DNA from: Pseudoips prasinana
Lineage: Eukaryota; Arthropoda; Insecta; Lepidoptera; Nolidae
Assembly: GCA_951640165.1 (NCBI GenBank)
Contig: OX621252.1
Coordinates: 29,409,934 to 29,473,933, forward strand
Direction of reading: 5' to 3'
Length of the DNA: 64,000 nt
Positions 18,706 to 31,400 of this stretch are shown one piece after another. Each line of letters begins with the position of its first letter. Within the stretch, counting starts at the first letter, position 1. Under the pieces are notes generated by a model. That model worked only from the letters and a program-made list of their open reading frames with translations. It did no database searches and was not told the origin of the DNA. A program made the translations under genes and the position numbers.

Positions 18706-20965
18706 ATAATAAAATAATAAATAATCATAATCAAATAATGGTTTATTTCTCTCTTAAGGCGCATACATCGTGTTGTTATGTTAAAAACATTGTTTAAGCA
18801 CTTATTTAAAAAGCCTTTGAGAGACCTGGAGTTTGTACTAGGCTCGAAACCTGTATAACAGATCGCCAGGCTCCCCCCGTCTTGGACAAAAAGTTTAGAG
18901 GCTTATTTACATATTCCAAATTAAACAAAGTTATAAGCTAAAGTTTTGAGAGAAAAATAATATTACTAGAATTTGTAATGTGTTACACATTCAAGGCAAA
19001 ATAGGAAATATAACAAAAAATAAAAAATTGTGTGAGAGTTGAGTGTATGAATGTGTGTATTTGTGTTCTAATAATTTTTATTTTTGAGTTTGAATCAATT
19101 TTTCTGTTTCATCGTAGTTTAAGTTACTTAACCACTTTGTAACTGTGTATTTACATTTGGTCCTACGCATAGGGTATATACCCAGCGTTTTATTGGCCAT
19201 ATTGTACACGAAGCTACTCAGAAAGCAATAGAAATGTTGTGCCGTAGTTGTAGTTACTAGTACCGGAGGGCAAACAGTGTACTTCCGTCCTTGATTTAAA
19301 AATTTTGAGGGATCGTAAAAAGTTTGGGAGTGAGTGCTTAAAATAATGTTTTGAATAAATAGTTTTCGAACAGAGAGGACGTTACATTTAAGATAGAGTT
19401 CGCTGGTGGGGAATCTGTAGGGGAGGCGCCATCCCACTTTTAGAAGAGCTCTTTGTGCCCGCTCGATCTGCAGAAAGTGTGTTTTGGAAGACCCACCCCA
19501 AACCACAATACAATAATTAATTACTGATTGCCCAAGAGCCAGGTATACGGTTCGGAGTACTTTTGTGTCTTCTACATGGCGAAGATTTTTGAAAATATAA
19601 ATTAGTTTTCGCAACCTAGAGGTCAGCATATCAATATGAGGATGAAAGGAGAGTCGGTCATCTATTTTTATACCAAGGTACCTGACACAGTTGGTCCTGA
19701 TTAAATTGGGGCAGCTGCATACAGTAGCAGCATTCGTAGTGCAGGAGTGAGCTACCAAATGGTATTGGGTGAAGACTTGAGTGCCCTTGGCGGATAGGGA
19801 GAAGGGGATAAACATAGTTTACTCGACATTCAACGTCAGTAAGTTTTGAGCTAGCCAGTCGGTGACAGTGTCGAGACCACGTTGCGCATGTTCGAATGCT
19901 GTCTCCCAGGATTCACCTTGAAATATCAAGGCAGTATCATCGGCATAGGTATAAATGGAACCATTTTCAAGATTTAGCTGACATAGGTCATTTATATATA
20001 TATAAGGAATAATGTAGGGCCGATAATACTGCCCTGAGGGACACCATGTGTTATAGTAAGTTCATCGCTGATCCATTCACCGATTCTGACACATTGACGT
20101 CTAATTTCCAGATAACTTTGAAAGAGCGAAAGTTGAGAACCTCTAATACCGATGCGTTCAAGTTTATATAAAAGGGTGGAGACAGAGATTGAGTCGAACG
20201 CCTTTGCAAGATCTAAGAAGACACCAAGTACTTTTGCCTTTTTATCTAGTGCTATAACCACTTCATTTGTTAAGTCCAATACTGCGTTACTGGTGGAAAT
20301 ACCGCGACGAAAACCATACTGTGAAGGGGATAAGAGATTATATTTTTCCAGATATTTAATAAGCCTGTTGTTCATAAGTCTCTCTAAAAGTGTGGGAAGG
20401 GTTGGCAAAATTGAAATAGGCCTGTAATTGCTCGACAGTTCTCTGCCCCCTAAGCCCTTATATACCGGATGAACTGCAGCTATCTTGAAAGCATCTGGAA
20501 AAACCCCTGTGGTTATTGCCAGATTACAAATGTACGTTATCGGTGTAATAAGGATGTGTTTAAATGTTTTAATAAACGTGCCGGAAATCATGTCAGTACC
20601 TACAGTACTATCACTTCTGAGGTTGTTTATTAAACCGTCTACCTCAGATTCATCAGTTCGTAATATGACGAGGGTATGTGGAAACAAGGGAAGAAGAGGT
20701 GCTTGGTATGTTTGTGTGCGCGTAATCTTTTCAGCTAAAGCATGACCGACGTTGACGAAATAATGGTTAACCTTATTTATAGAATGTTTAGTTTCTGGAT
20801 GTGAAAGTAAATCGCCCGCGTGTGTTTTTTGTTTATTTGTGTAAGTTATTGTTTTTATAGCTTCCCATAGCTTCTTGTTATTGTTTTGAGTACTTTTTAT
20901 TTGGGCTTTATCAAAGTTACGTTTAGCGGATTTAAGCAAGGATGTTCAAAAGTGTCTGTATCTGG
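18706..20965 (-). mobile_element. 5'-truncated LINE inserted in the mariner
   Basis: The insertion is flanked by AGCT at 18702-18705 and 20966-20969 (4-bp target duplication). It begins inside ORF2, upstream of RT, and ends in an AT-rich tail (TTTATTATTTTATTAT on the minus strand). It is in the same strand orientation as the mariner. At about 2.26 kb it retains RT and the C-terminal domain but no endonuclease. Confidence 0.9.
19078..20950 (-). pseudogene. LINE reverse transcriptase (CR1/Jockey superfamily), frameshifted
   Basis: The frame 20939-19992 carries RT motifs NYRPISILPTLPTLLERL, GVFLDLAKAFDSI and HGVPQGSIIGPTLFLIYI. The frame breaks in a TATATATATA run at about 19998-20008. It then resumes with YADDTALIF, meets a TAA at about 19815, and ends with the tail 19815-19078 (GQSVINYCIVVWGG, IERAQRALLKVGWR). 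A stop near 20945 also breaks the upstream linker. The TA-run expansion just before the YADD box is the principal lesion. Confidence 0.88.
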
Positions 20966-23900
20966 AGCTGGAGCCATATCTGGTGAATATGGTGGTTGCT
21001 GGATGGTATTTGTTGAGTGTTTGGTCAAAAATTCGTTCACAATGATGGCCTTGTGCGAAGGCGCATTATCGTGGTGCAAAATCCAAGAATTTTCTTTCCA
21101 CAAATCTGGCCTTTTACGTCGAATTTGCTCTCTTAAACGCCGCATAACGCTCAAATAATATTCTTTATTTACCGTTCGACCTTCCGGTAAGAATTCAGAG
21201 TGCAGAACACCGTGATAGTCAAAGAAAACAGTCAACATGACTTTGACTTTTGATCGACTTTGGCGTGGTTTTTCCGGTTTTGGTTCAGTTGGAAGGCGCC
21301 ACACCGAAGCTTGTTGACTAGTTTGCATGTCAAACTCGTAAACCCACGTCTCGTCACCAGTAACAATGCGTTTCATGAATGTTGGGTCGGAATTGACTCG
21401 TTCTACCGTGTCCTCAGCGACTTTCATGCGATTGAGTTTTTGGAGACAATTCTGATCTTTTGGGACTAGCCGAGCGGCAACATGTTTCATACCCAAATGA
21501 ATAGTTAAAATGGTACGAATCGACTCGTGAGATACAGAAAGTTCGGCGGCTATCTCTCTCAGAGTTGAATGAGGATTTTCAGTCACTATTTCCTTCACTT
21601 TTGCGATGTTAACTTTAGTTGCAGACGTTGATGGCCTACCAGAGCTAGGCAAATCTTTCATCACATCTCGACCGCTTTTGAACGCTTTGAACCACTCATA
21701 ACCACGAGTTTTTGATAAAGTCGATTCACCGTAAGCCTTCTGTAACATTTTCAGTGACTCCGAACACGAAATTCCATTAGCGATGCAAAATTTAAGACAA
21801 ACTCTTTGTTCGATATTTTTGTCCATTATGAAATTCGCAATACACACTATATATGATATTACTAAAACCAGCACTGTATTTAATATAAATAACAGATGCA
21901 ACTCAAACTCCTCGCCAAAATGGAAAACATTTGTGCTAATCTAACAACAACAAAAAAAAACAAAAATTTGAATTTGGAACCTGAAACAAATCATCCATTC
22001 CCGTTACTTTTTTGACTGAATGTATATTTCAAATTGATTGGTTTGAACTTTATTACAAGGTAATAGGGTTTAAAAATAGTGCAACTATATCCCCACTTCC
22101 CTAGTATAGGGAAATAGTTGCATTTAACATGAGGCATAAAAAATAAAACTAAATCAAATTCTGTTCCACGATTTAATCACATAAAGGCATTGCAATCACA
22201 GATAATTATTATGAACCAAATTACAGTATTATTAAGTAGTACCAATAAACTCCAGATAGTAAAATAAAATAGCCATATCCTTAAAAATAAAATGTTAAAA
22301 ATAACGATAGTTGAGGAATATCAGAAGTAAGGTAAGTCAAATAATATAGTACATATGTACATTACGCGCACACAAATTTATACCAAACATTCTTAGAGCC
22401 ACACTTTGCTTTCAGGTTGACTTCAAGATACTAAGTTCTTAATAAAATTTAAATGTGGATTTCAAACTCTGTTTACTACACGATAATTCCATCAGCTAAA
22501 TAAAAGAAAACGACTAAAAGTCCCGTCAATCGTGTGTATAATAGACAAAACGTGATTACAGCATTTCGACGGTGAGGTGTCAAATATCTATCCCACAACT
22601 CGGATTATCGCAAGATCTGAGTTAGCGTGAAATTAGCGCATTTAAGTTGCGGTCGCAGTACTGGAAGAATTCTACACATTATTATGTTAATAACAGTCTC
22701 TGTCACTCCGATGTAAAAGTCTTAAGGGAGTGTAAACTATTTACGTGGGACAGTAAGTAGATTTATTTCTCTATCAAATCATTCGTATTAAGTGATTGTA
22801 AACCTGGTACAGTAAGTAGATTTATTTGTCTTACAAATATTTCATATAAACTTGCACTTAATATAAAATGTCTGTGATAAAGAGGTCCGTCTTTACCTTC
22901 AGATAGTGGACACAAACATTTTATATTAAGTCATTGTACGAATTTCTTCCTGCCCCGCGGCCGTACTTTAGTTTTAATTGTAAATCCGGCTCTTAGTGTT
23001 CGATTGAAGTCAATAAATTACGTAATATACATTCTAAGGTACGTAATACGTTCGATACGTAATCGTTAACGATTTCGGTACGTGCTCACAGTGTACATGT
23101 TAATATAACATACTCTTAGGTAGTTTGACAGGAAGACTCAAAATTACAAGCCGACTGAATCCTCAAATGAAAGTATTAATAATAAAAGGTCGTAACATCG
23201 CAAACCACAACAATAGTGGACAATACTTCATTATTACAATGATACAACATTTTAATTGTAAGTAGTTTGGGCAAATTATTTTCGATATATATTTTACAAG
23301 TTCTTTTCAACTATTTGTTGAGACTCGTGACGTGCTTGTGACAAAAAGTTGGTGATCCTACCAGAATCTGACAATATATACTAAACTCCCCAACAGTATC
23401 CAGCATTGGTATATTATTATTAGCATATTATTTTACGTAGAAGGGATATTTATTTAATATATATTATGCCAGAAATGGCGTCGGAATACACATTAAGTAA
23501 CATTTCTATGAGAAAGATAGTCTTGATTCTTTCATTTCAATTCAGTATAGCTGTTTGCATATGAGTTTGTAATTTTAAAACTTGAGTTAAATTGGGGCTG
23601 CAATGGAAAAAATAACAAAATTAAAATAAACTATAAAAAAACATAACTTATGAAAACAATTTAAACGTCATTACATCTCTGTCTAATGTACCTTGTATGA
23701 AAAGAACGGGGCATAAATAGAACTGTCAAAATACTAAAACTGCACACTTATATGCGCACCGGCCACATATATAGACCACTCGGTATTTCGCGCCAAAACT
23801 AAATGTCACATTTAAAAATGGCCTGTGCTTTTCCTAAAAATTACGTAAGACAAATGTAATGACATTAAAGGCTTTATAGACAAGGTTTCAAGATCGACTT

Positions 23901-24261
23901 TATTTTTTAAATTCAGTAAAACTTAAGTAGAAATGAGGGCTTTTCAGAATTGGTAATACAAAAAATAGGGGTTTATAAATTTGTGATTAAAGTTTGTTTT
24001 ATTTCATTAGGTCTCTTAATATATTATTAATTAAAATATTTATTGCAGGGCAAGTGCAAATGGGTCGAATGCTCGTCATGTAAATCTCACCTTGCTGCCA
24101 AGGAGCATTTTACTCGGCGCATTAAAGAGGCAGTAGAGTAGACAAAGCGCAAATGTGGATATGCACGATACGATGATGTGTTGGTCAGTCAAATACAGTC
24201 AAGAATTTCCATCTTACTTATCATTCATAGGTATTCTAATAGTAAAATATTAAACAAAGTA

Positions 24262-24395
24262 CAGACGCCAGCACATCCAGCTACCCCAATCTGTCAAATT
24301 TCTTTTATAGATTTTCACCTTCATCTTAAAAGCATAAGGTTCACTTTCAATTGAGAAATTTGACAGTTTGGGGTAGCTTGATGTGCTGGCGTCTG
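24262..24395. mobile_element. Palindromic MITE family D, copy 1
   Basis: It begins CAGACGCCAGCACATC and ends with the inverted GATGTGCTGGCGTCTG, between TA dinucleotides (24260-24261 and 24396-24397). Subterminal ACCCCAATCTGTCAAATTTC is also mirrored. It has no coding capacity. TA flanks suggest mobilisation by a Tc1/mariner transposase (inference). Confidence 0.9.
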
Positions 24396-25604
24396 TACGT
24401 TTCTATAATCATTTATCTCATTTATGATTTTCGGAACGACGTATGGCGATATTAAAATAAGCTTCGCCCACTTGTTGAAGAAAAACTTAACGCATGCTTG
24501 ACTTGGGGAGTAAGCTGGTAAATGCATAACGGGACCGTTACGAAACATGTGATCGGGTGAGGCGAACGGAGGTTGAGAGGGGGATATAAATTAGTGAAGA
24601 TAGAAAGAGAGAGTTTCGTTTCGTAGGGGCAAGAGAGGTGCGACCACACATTTTATATCTCTCTTTCTCGCATAGCTAGTTACGTTTCATACACATGAGT
24701 TTTACTTCAGTTGTGTAGTCATTTATCCTTCAGTACTTACAGTTAACTTAAGAGGCTTTCACTGCTTCGCCGGAGAGTACACAACATCACCTTAATAACA
24801 TATGAAAAGTTGCAAACTCTTCTTATTACAACGAATACCAACCATGTATTATTAATAATAGCGTAATTACTCATTTGAACTGTTACATATACATACATAC
24901 GCATCTAATTCTACAATTATAAATAAGTAAGTTAGTTAACAATTAGATCTATAATAATTCAAACATGAGCAACTGATACCATCTCAGATAACCTAGCCAC
25001 TCTAGGTACACATAATAATCAGATACATACATTATAATCAGTAATTTCATATACATTCGATATAACTCCAAACTTGCTGATAAGAAGTGACTTGTTAAGA
25101 TACATTAAGGATGTTATCTCAAAAATGGGAAATCGTAAATTTAATCGTCCGGCGGGTCTCGAACCAGCACCATCTGCCAAATAAGTTCGCAAAAAATAGC
25201 GAAATCACGTAAAATATATACTGACATATAAAAAAAGAAAATAAAGCAACCGAATTGATAACAACCATTTTTAAGTCGGATAAAAAAAATTACAAATTTG
25301 TTTATAAACTCTTAGTTTGTAATAAAATTTCAATATGTATAATATACTATATATTACCTATATAGAAATCTTGAACTCGAATATAAAAAAGAAATATCAA
25401 AATCGATTTACAAGCAATAGAAGAATCGCATAAGTATATAAAATATTGTATACAAAAAACATACAATATTTAATCTCTTACTTTTGAGGTCGGTTGAAAA
25501 CACGTGTCAAGTTAATCTGGATCGCTATATTTTTCTAAGTACATCGGACTCTTGTGTTAAAGATTGCATATTTCGGGAAAAAGGAGATAAGTCATAAGTT
25601 TGTT

Positions 25605-25728
25605 CAGACGCCAGCACATCAAGCTACCTGAATCTGTCAAATTTCCCTTATTTATGCTTTTGTGATAAAGTTGAAAATCTATAACAGAAATTTGACAGAT
25701 TAGGGGTAGTTGGATGTGCTGGCGTCTG
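25605..25728. mobile_element. Palindromic MITE family D, copy 2
   Basis: It has the same termini as the copy at 24262, with the internal segment TTATGCTTTTGTGATAAAG. The right flank is TA (25729-25730). The left flank is TT, so one target base has mutated. Confidence 0.88.
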
Positions 25729-26852
25729 TACTACTAAGTGTAATACTGACTTACTTATGGATGGCCACAATATCATTGTTCTTTTTTTTCTAGTTTATGA
25801 TAATATATGTCGCCATACCATCAAACTATTCTAAGGAAAATACTATTTTGGGTTTCTACAATAGAATAACAACATTAACATTTCTATGCAACGGAAGTGT
25901 TATCTCTTGGGTTAACACAAATTACATTTCGGGTCACACTTAATAATAACTGAGCAGGGATAAAAAAAACTGGTAATATTCCTAATACATATTGAAACAT
26001 AATTATTTAGATGTGGCCATATTTAATTACAATAATACATACTTCACAACTACTTTTACTACTTTAAGTTGTAATGCAATGTTACAAAATATACTACGCT
26101 CCAGCAAGGTTTATATTGGATGAAATATGAGTTCTATGTCGTGCACAGAAGATTTAGTTTACATTAATAATACACGCTATTTAGGCTTTTATTAATCTGG
26201 TAAACCATCATTTGCTATTTTATAATGGACTATCTGACCACGCAATAAATCTCTTATTTCAAAGTAGTTTGAGCGTGTTTATATACATTCTACAAAATAA
26301 AATGTTTACGTACTGTACTTATTAAGAATCCCTGTGTCTCTCGGCTTTTTTATACACTCGCCACAAGTATGTGCGTACGACCTTTAAACATTGTGACCAA
26401 ATCGAACGTTGTAGTAATTATTATTAAATTATAAATTCAATTAGAGAATAAAAGTGCGTGAAAATAAAATATGTTAATCAAATTAATGATATTTGAACCA
26501 AAAATGCTGTTAATGGATTGTAAACAGGGTGGCCGAGGAGTTGACGTTTAAACACAAAAGGACATTGGCAAATCTCGGCCTGTGATGGACAAAAGTTTAT
26601 TACTATATAAAAAAGAAATTATAATATTTAAAATCCCTCCATGCCTTTCATCTCCTTGTACAACATGGGAAAATGATTTCAATTCTTAAAAGTAAATCAT
26701 TTTATTCCGGCATTTATGTTTCTTAAACTGTCTTATAGGGTCTGGCTGCTTCGGTCTTTTGAGCCGTTGGGGAAATATTTATTTTTCCAGTCATGCAGTT
26801 ATTGTTATATTGTCATTGTCAGAGGCGTTATAATTTCACTGTATTGAAATAT

Positions 26853-26964
26853 GTATTATTTGCATACATAATATTATCCTCAATAGTCATAATATAAATC
26901 AATAGTATGTATTATTTGCATACATAATATTATCCTCAATAGTCATAATATAAATCAATAGTAT
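26853..26964 (+). repeat. 56-bp tandem duplication
   Basis: Two consecutive, essentially identical 56-bp units start GTATTATTTGCATACATAAT at 26853 and 26909. No function is apparent. Confidence 0.85.
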
Positions 26965-27804
26965 GTATGGTATGTTGATTTATAAATCAATGAAGGAATC
27001 AATTCTTCATAGTAATGGCAACACTTTTTTATCATTCATATTGAACTGATTGTATTTTGATTTACATTCGTGCTTAGGCTTGCTTGACTTGCATTGTGAA
27101 TTTTTTCTTGTGGCTTGTATATTTACGACGACCTTTGGCATTGTTTCTGGATTCTGTTTTCGACTTCCCGACTGACCCTGGGTTTCTTGGACTTTGGATC
27201 TACGCATCATAATTTACCTCTGCTATTCGCACCTCAGACCACATATTTTGTCCGAAGCAACTATGTTTGCGGTTATTTTTTTGAATAGGTGTGAACTTAC
27301 CACGGTTGTTATAACCATATCTTAACCTGTTTTACTTATTTATATATAGAAAGTAGTATAATTATTATTAAAATTCGTTCCATGATCTAATACAATAACG
27401 AAATCTTGTTGACCTTGTACGCTTTATAATACATGAATCCCATGTTTTACATAAAAAGTAAATATACAGGGCGATAGAATATTAGTACCCCTTCAAAATG
27501 CATATTGTTTTATTTATTTCCATTCCAGGCCATGTTTGTATGGGCCGGTTGCCGATCTCCTTTAGATACTTTATGATGAGGAGTGTCCGAATGATAAACT
27601 ATAATCTCCCCATTATATGTTTTTTTTATACTTTGAAAATTTATAAGTCCTGGGCCCAAACCCTAATTTTGAACGTTCGAATAAATTCTACAATTATTAG
27701 ATAAACCATACTTTTTAGGGTGTTAGGTTAAACTATGCTAATTAGTTATCATAAAAAATTGAACCATAAATGTCCAACAGAACGAGAAAAAAAATCGATA
27801 ACTG

Positions 27805-27915
27805 ATGTTAGGTGAAATTTACGACAAAAATCGTAGAACATACATGGGGGTGATACTCATCATTATAAAGAATCTAAATTTTGTGTTTGAACGTCAACTC
27901 CTCGGTCGCTCTGTA
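27805..27915 (+). repeat. Interspersed repeat, copy 2 of the 5-135 family
   Basis: It shares ATCGTAGAACAT, GGGGTGAT and ATCTAAATTTTG, and GAACGTCA, in the same order as 5-135. The class is unknown. Confidence 0.5.
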
Positions 27916-28485
27916 TACATATATAAGGGAATAATACGTATTTATTTAGTTTATTTTTTTGCACATAAAGAAAGTGTATCAACAACTTGATGAGCGTGAT
28001 AAATGAAATCACCACAAAAAATTACTAAACAATTTGTACTCATGTCATCAAATTCTCTCTTCTTTCCTTCAGTTTAAATTGCAAAGAGTTTACAGAATCT
28101 ATCTGGATTACAATTGAGAAGTACACACGGCTACATATAAAGCTACACACTTCCAATATAAGCTGAGCTCTCATTGTATAGAAACCCCATACAACGCGCG
28201 ATCAGCTTATACTGGAAATGTATAGCTTGATATGTAGCAATGTGTACAATCGCATCGGCTCGAGATTCATTGTACTGACTTGGATGGAAACATATTACGC
28301 AAACAATTTTAAAGTATTGAGTATAGCAATGCCATAAAATTGCACAATGTAAACGGTAATCAGAAGCATGGCTTTACTGAAGCAAATGTGTTACGCTGTG
28401 CTTTCCAACTAAGTTTCTTAATACTAACAAAATAACCCCCACATCTCCCCTTTCCTCTATCTACAATCGCATAAACAATTTAGAC

Positions 28486-31400
28486 CTACTTTCTGAACTT
28501 ATCGGCCTTATGGTGTAGGAACCACATGAGCCCAAAGAGACAGGACGGAGGACTGTTCAGGATCTCCTGGTTGGTATGTTGCAACATCTGCTCGATCTCA
28601 GGAATTGTTTTTTCTACGACATCTATGATTTCATCGTCGATACCGCCACCTAGAATTAAAAGATATGTGTAGTGTAATATTTAACATAGTTCGGTAATGG
28701 GAACCTTCCTTTAAGCATGCAGTGACCTTACTGGAAGCTTCCGTTGTTGGGTTTGCTACTACATAGTTATATATTAACCTAACCGTTAGAAAACCCCTGA
28801 CTTCAACTACAATTACATCATTTTGGAAATGAGCTGTTACTCTTACACTGCTGGACGTAAATTTTCCAAAAATAGCTAAGAACCACCGCAAGGTAACTGA
28901 GTTTCAAATAGAAAAAACGGCATCGAAATCGGTCCATCCGTTTTTGAGCTACGATGCCACAGACAGAAATCAACGTCAACTTATAATACCCCTCTTTTTG
29001 CTTCGGGGGTTAAAATTATTTTATTTATGTAAGAAATTTCATTTTAAATGGGAATCCTAATAAAATACTGCGCTAGCTAGTTGCGAATGGATATACTTTC
29101 TCTGCTTGTACCGTCACTGCAAAGACAAAATTGCAAAATAAATGTTTATAACACAGTTCATTTAATCACATGGTATTTGCGCAAACGCACTATACCTATC
29201 TAAAGAACAATCTAATGTTATCGCTCGTTCCTCACCCATGGTGATAAGCTACGTCGCAAAAATACAATTAAAGAAGTTTGAAAATAATAAGGTATTGACG
29301 AAAAATATAAATCAATCAATATATTTTACCAGAAAACAATATAATATAAAGTAAGTTTTTTTAGAAGTAAAGCTTATTGACGCACGCTAGAACTATGAAT
29401 TGTATATATAAGTGCGAGTGCGATTCAAATTCCACGGTGCATCCAGCCCCATGTACCGTGAGTGTCGAATGTATTGTATAAATTCGTGACTGACAACCAC
29501 GGCACGGTGGCGGAGCAGTTAACGCACATGGGGCCGGACACCCCGTGGATCGTGGCTTTGACTCCCACTCGCATTTAAATTTATACAATTCATTTTAAAG
29601 ATGTCTGACACTTGTTTTCATGTTAGCATGTTTAAAATACTAAAGTAATCAATTAAATCATAGTTAAATGTAAAAACTATAGTACTACTTACTTATCGTA
29701 TGGGTAGTGGTTACCCTAGTGTCAGAGTTGTTCAAGCCGCCCAGTAGGCCTCGGACATGACTTAACGACTGTTGGCTAATGACCACAACCGGGACCCGAC
29801 AGCTTAACGTACCCTAAGAAGCACGGTGACGCCCAGAAATTAAACCACTTTGGTGGTCACTCATCTATGGACTGACCGCGAGCCTAGTTGCCTAACCTAG
29901 CCAATTATTTACGGATCGGTAAGAGCATCTAGCTGTGAGCGCCTATAACTATAATTTAAAGAAGTATTCATTTAAGAGCCATTTCACGTTTTCGCGCGAA
30001 TTTCTAAGATTTCGGGCTCCTATATCACCATCTTAAGTAATACCCAGAAATTATTGAATACATGTTAAATATGGAAAAATCGTTTATTTTTACGTTTAAT
30101 GTATCACATTTACCAAAAAAAATTTGCTTGTTCTGTAGTGACTCATCTCCCACAACCATTTTAATGAAAAATCGCCGCAAAGTCAATTTCAAAGTCCTGT
30201 ATCTAGTAATTATACTTAAATAAACTAAGCTAAAAAAATAAATTCTGCATGAGACATATATTTTATTCGTCGTTTAATGTAACAGATTCTTGAATTTTGT
30301 TACCATTAATTAGTAAAAAAATAAATCCTTACGCCAATTTTAAGTTTTTTTTTTGAAATTCATAGTGATTTTTGGTTTAAATAAAGCGTAATTACTAAAA
30401 TAAAATTATACCAAAATAAACTATGTTCTTTGGAGAATCGAATACTACAGTATTTTTTTAAATATTTGCAATTAATTTGTCATAATATCGATTTGAACAT
30501 CAGTTTAAATTACAATAAATTACGATACACGGGTGGGCGCCGATTAGTACGGCGCGAGTGCCCGTCAAGGTAGGACCTGTGCCATTTTTCCCGCGTCCCG
30601 ACTTTCGAGCGCTCGTACAGTGAAGTAGTTCATATACTGCGACCACATAGTTTTGATTCGTTTTGTATTTTTTTATAAGGTACGGTTTTATTTATTATGA
30701 AGTATGTATGTATGTAAGATTTTAGTTTTTTGTAGAATAATTATATGTTTTTGTTTCAAATGCTACCCAAATTGGTTCGGTTTTATCAAGACTCCGTATT
30801 GCCGGAAATCATAGATCCGAGAAATGCAAGATCAATGCCTTTACGGCAAATATAATATAATAATAATAATATCTGGGGACAATGTCACACAGATCATCCT
30901 AGCCCCAAACTAAGCAAAGCTTGTACTATGGGTACCAGGCAACGATATACATACTTATATAGATAGATAAATACTTATATACATAGAAAACATCCATGAC
31001 TCAGAAACAAATATTCGTGCTCATCACACAAATATTTGTACTTACCGGGATTCGAACCCAGGACCACCAGCTTCGTAGGCAGGATCACTACCAACTAGGC
31101 TACGGTGATCGTCATATGCATTTAGCATATTAAAAATACTATGTTAGTTTTTGTATCAACTTTTATTAAATATTTTACATAACATACCTATTCGTGTTTT
31201 CTTATTAATCTAGCTAGAAATCTTTGTTAGAGTATATAAAACTTTTTTTTTATAAATCTCTTATCAATTCACATTACGATTACGGCTCAAGATAGCCTCG
31301 TCCTTCTTGACACGTGTATTACACAGTTTACGTTGCGTTTGAGTGGGTAGACACGCACACATAAACAATGATGCAGTCTTTTACCTAAACTCGAGCGTAA

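Larger units (their letters stand above)
18488..21826 (-). pseudogene. mariner transposase, interrupted by a LINE
   Basis: The N-terminal part (21826-20966) starts MDKNIEQRVCLKF and holds a helix-turn-helix region (SVSHESIRTIL). The catalytic block follows: TGDETWVYEFD (first D), ILHHDNAPSH (second D) and YSPDMAP (third D). The C-terminal part (18705-18488) continues ADFFLFLKLKLPLRDTRF, then EWIIRWRKSIVSEGAYFEGD and a stop. A small frameshift lies near 18600. Both parts meet exactly at the duplicated AGCT, so the transposase was near intact when the LINE landed immediately after the third catalytic Asp. Confidence 0.92.
18436..22022 (-). mobile_element. mariner element split by a LINE
   Basis: Imperfect inverted ends (CTGTCAAGAAAGTACCGGG at the left; right end read inversely CAGTCAAAAAAGTAACGGG) lie between TA dinucleotides at 18434-18435 and 22023-22024. 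Subtracting the inserted LINE and its 4-bp duplication leaves about 1.32 kb, the normal mariner size. The interior encodes a DD34D transposase in two parts. Confidence 0.92.
22025..28485. other. Gene-free interval with small repeats
   Basis: No exon of a recognisable gene is seen between the mariner and the NUDT14 3' end. The interval is AT-rich. It holds two copies of a palindromic MITE (24262-24395 and 25605-25728), a 56-bp tandem duplication (26853-26964) and a copy of the repeat seen at 5-135. A tRNA-B-box-like GGTCTCGAACC occurs near 25157, without a matching A box. Confidence 0.6.
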
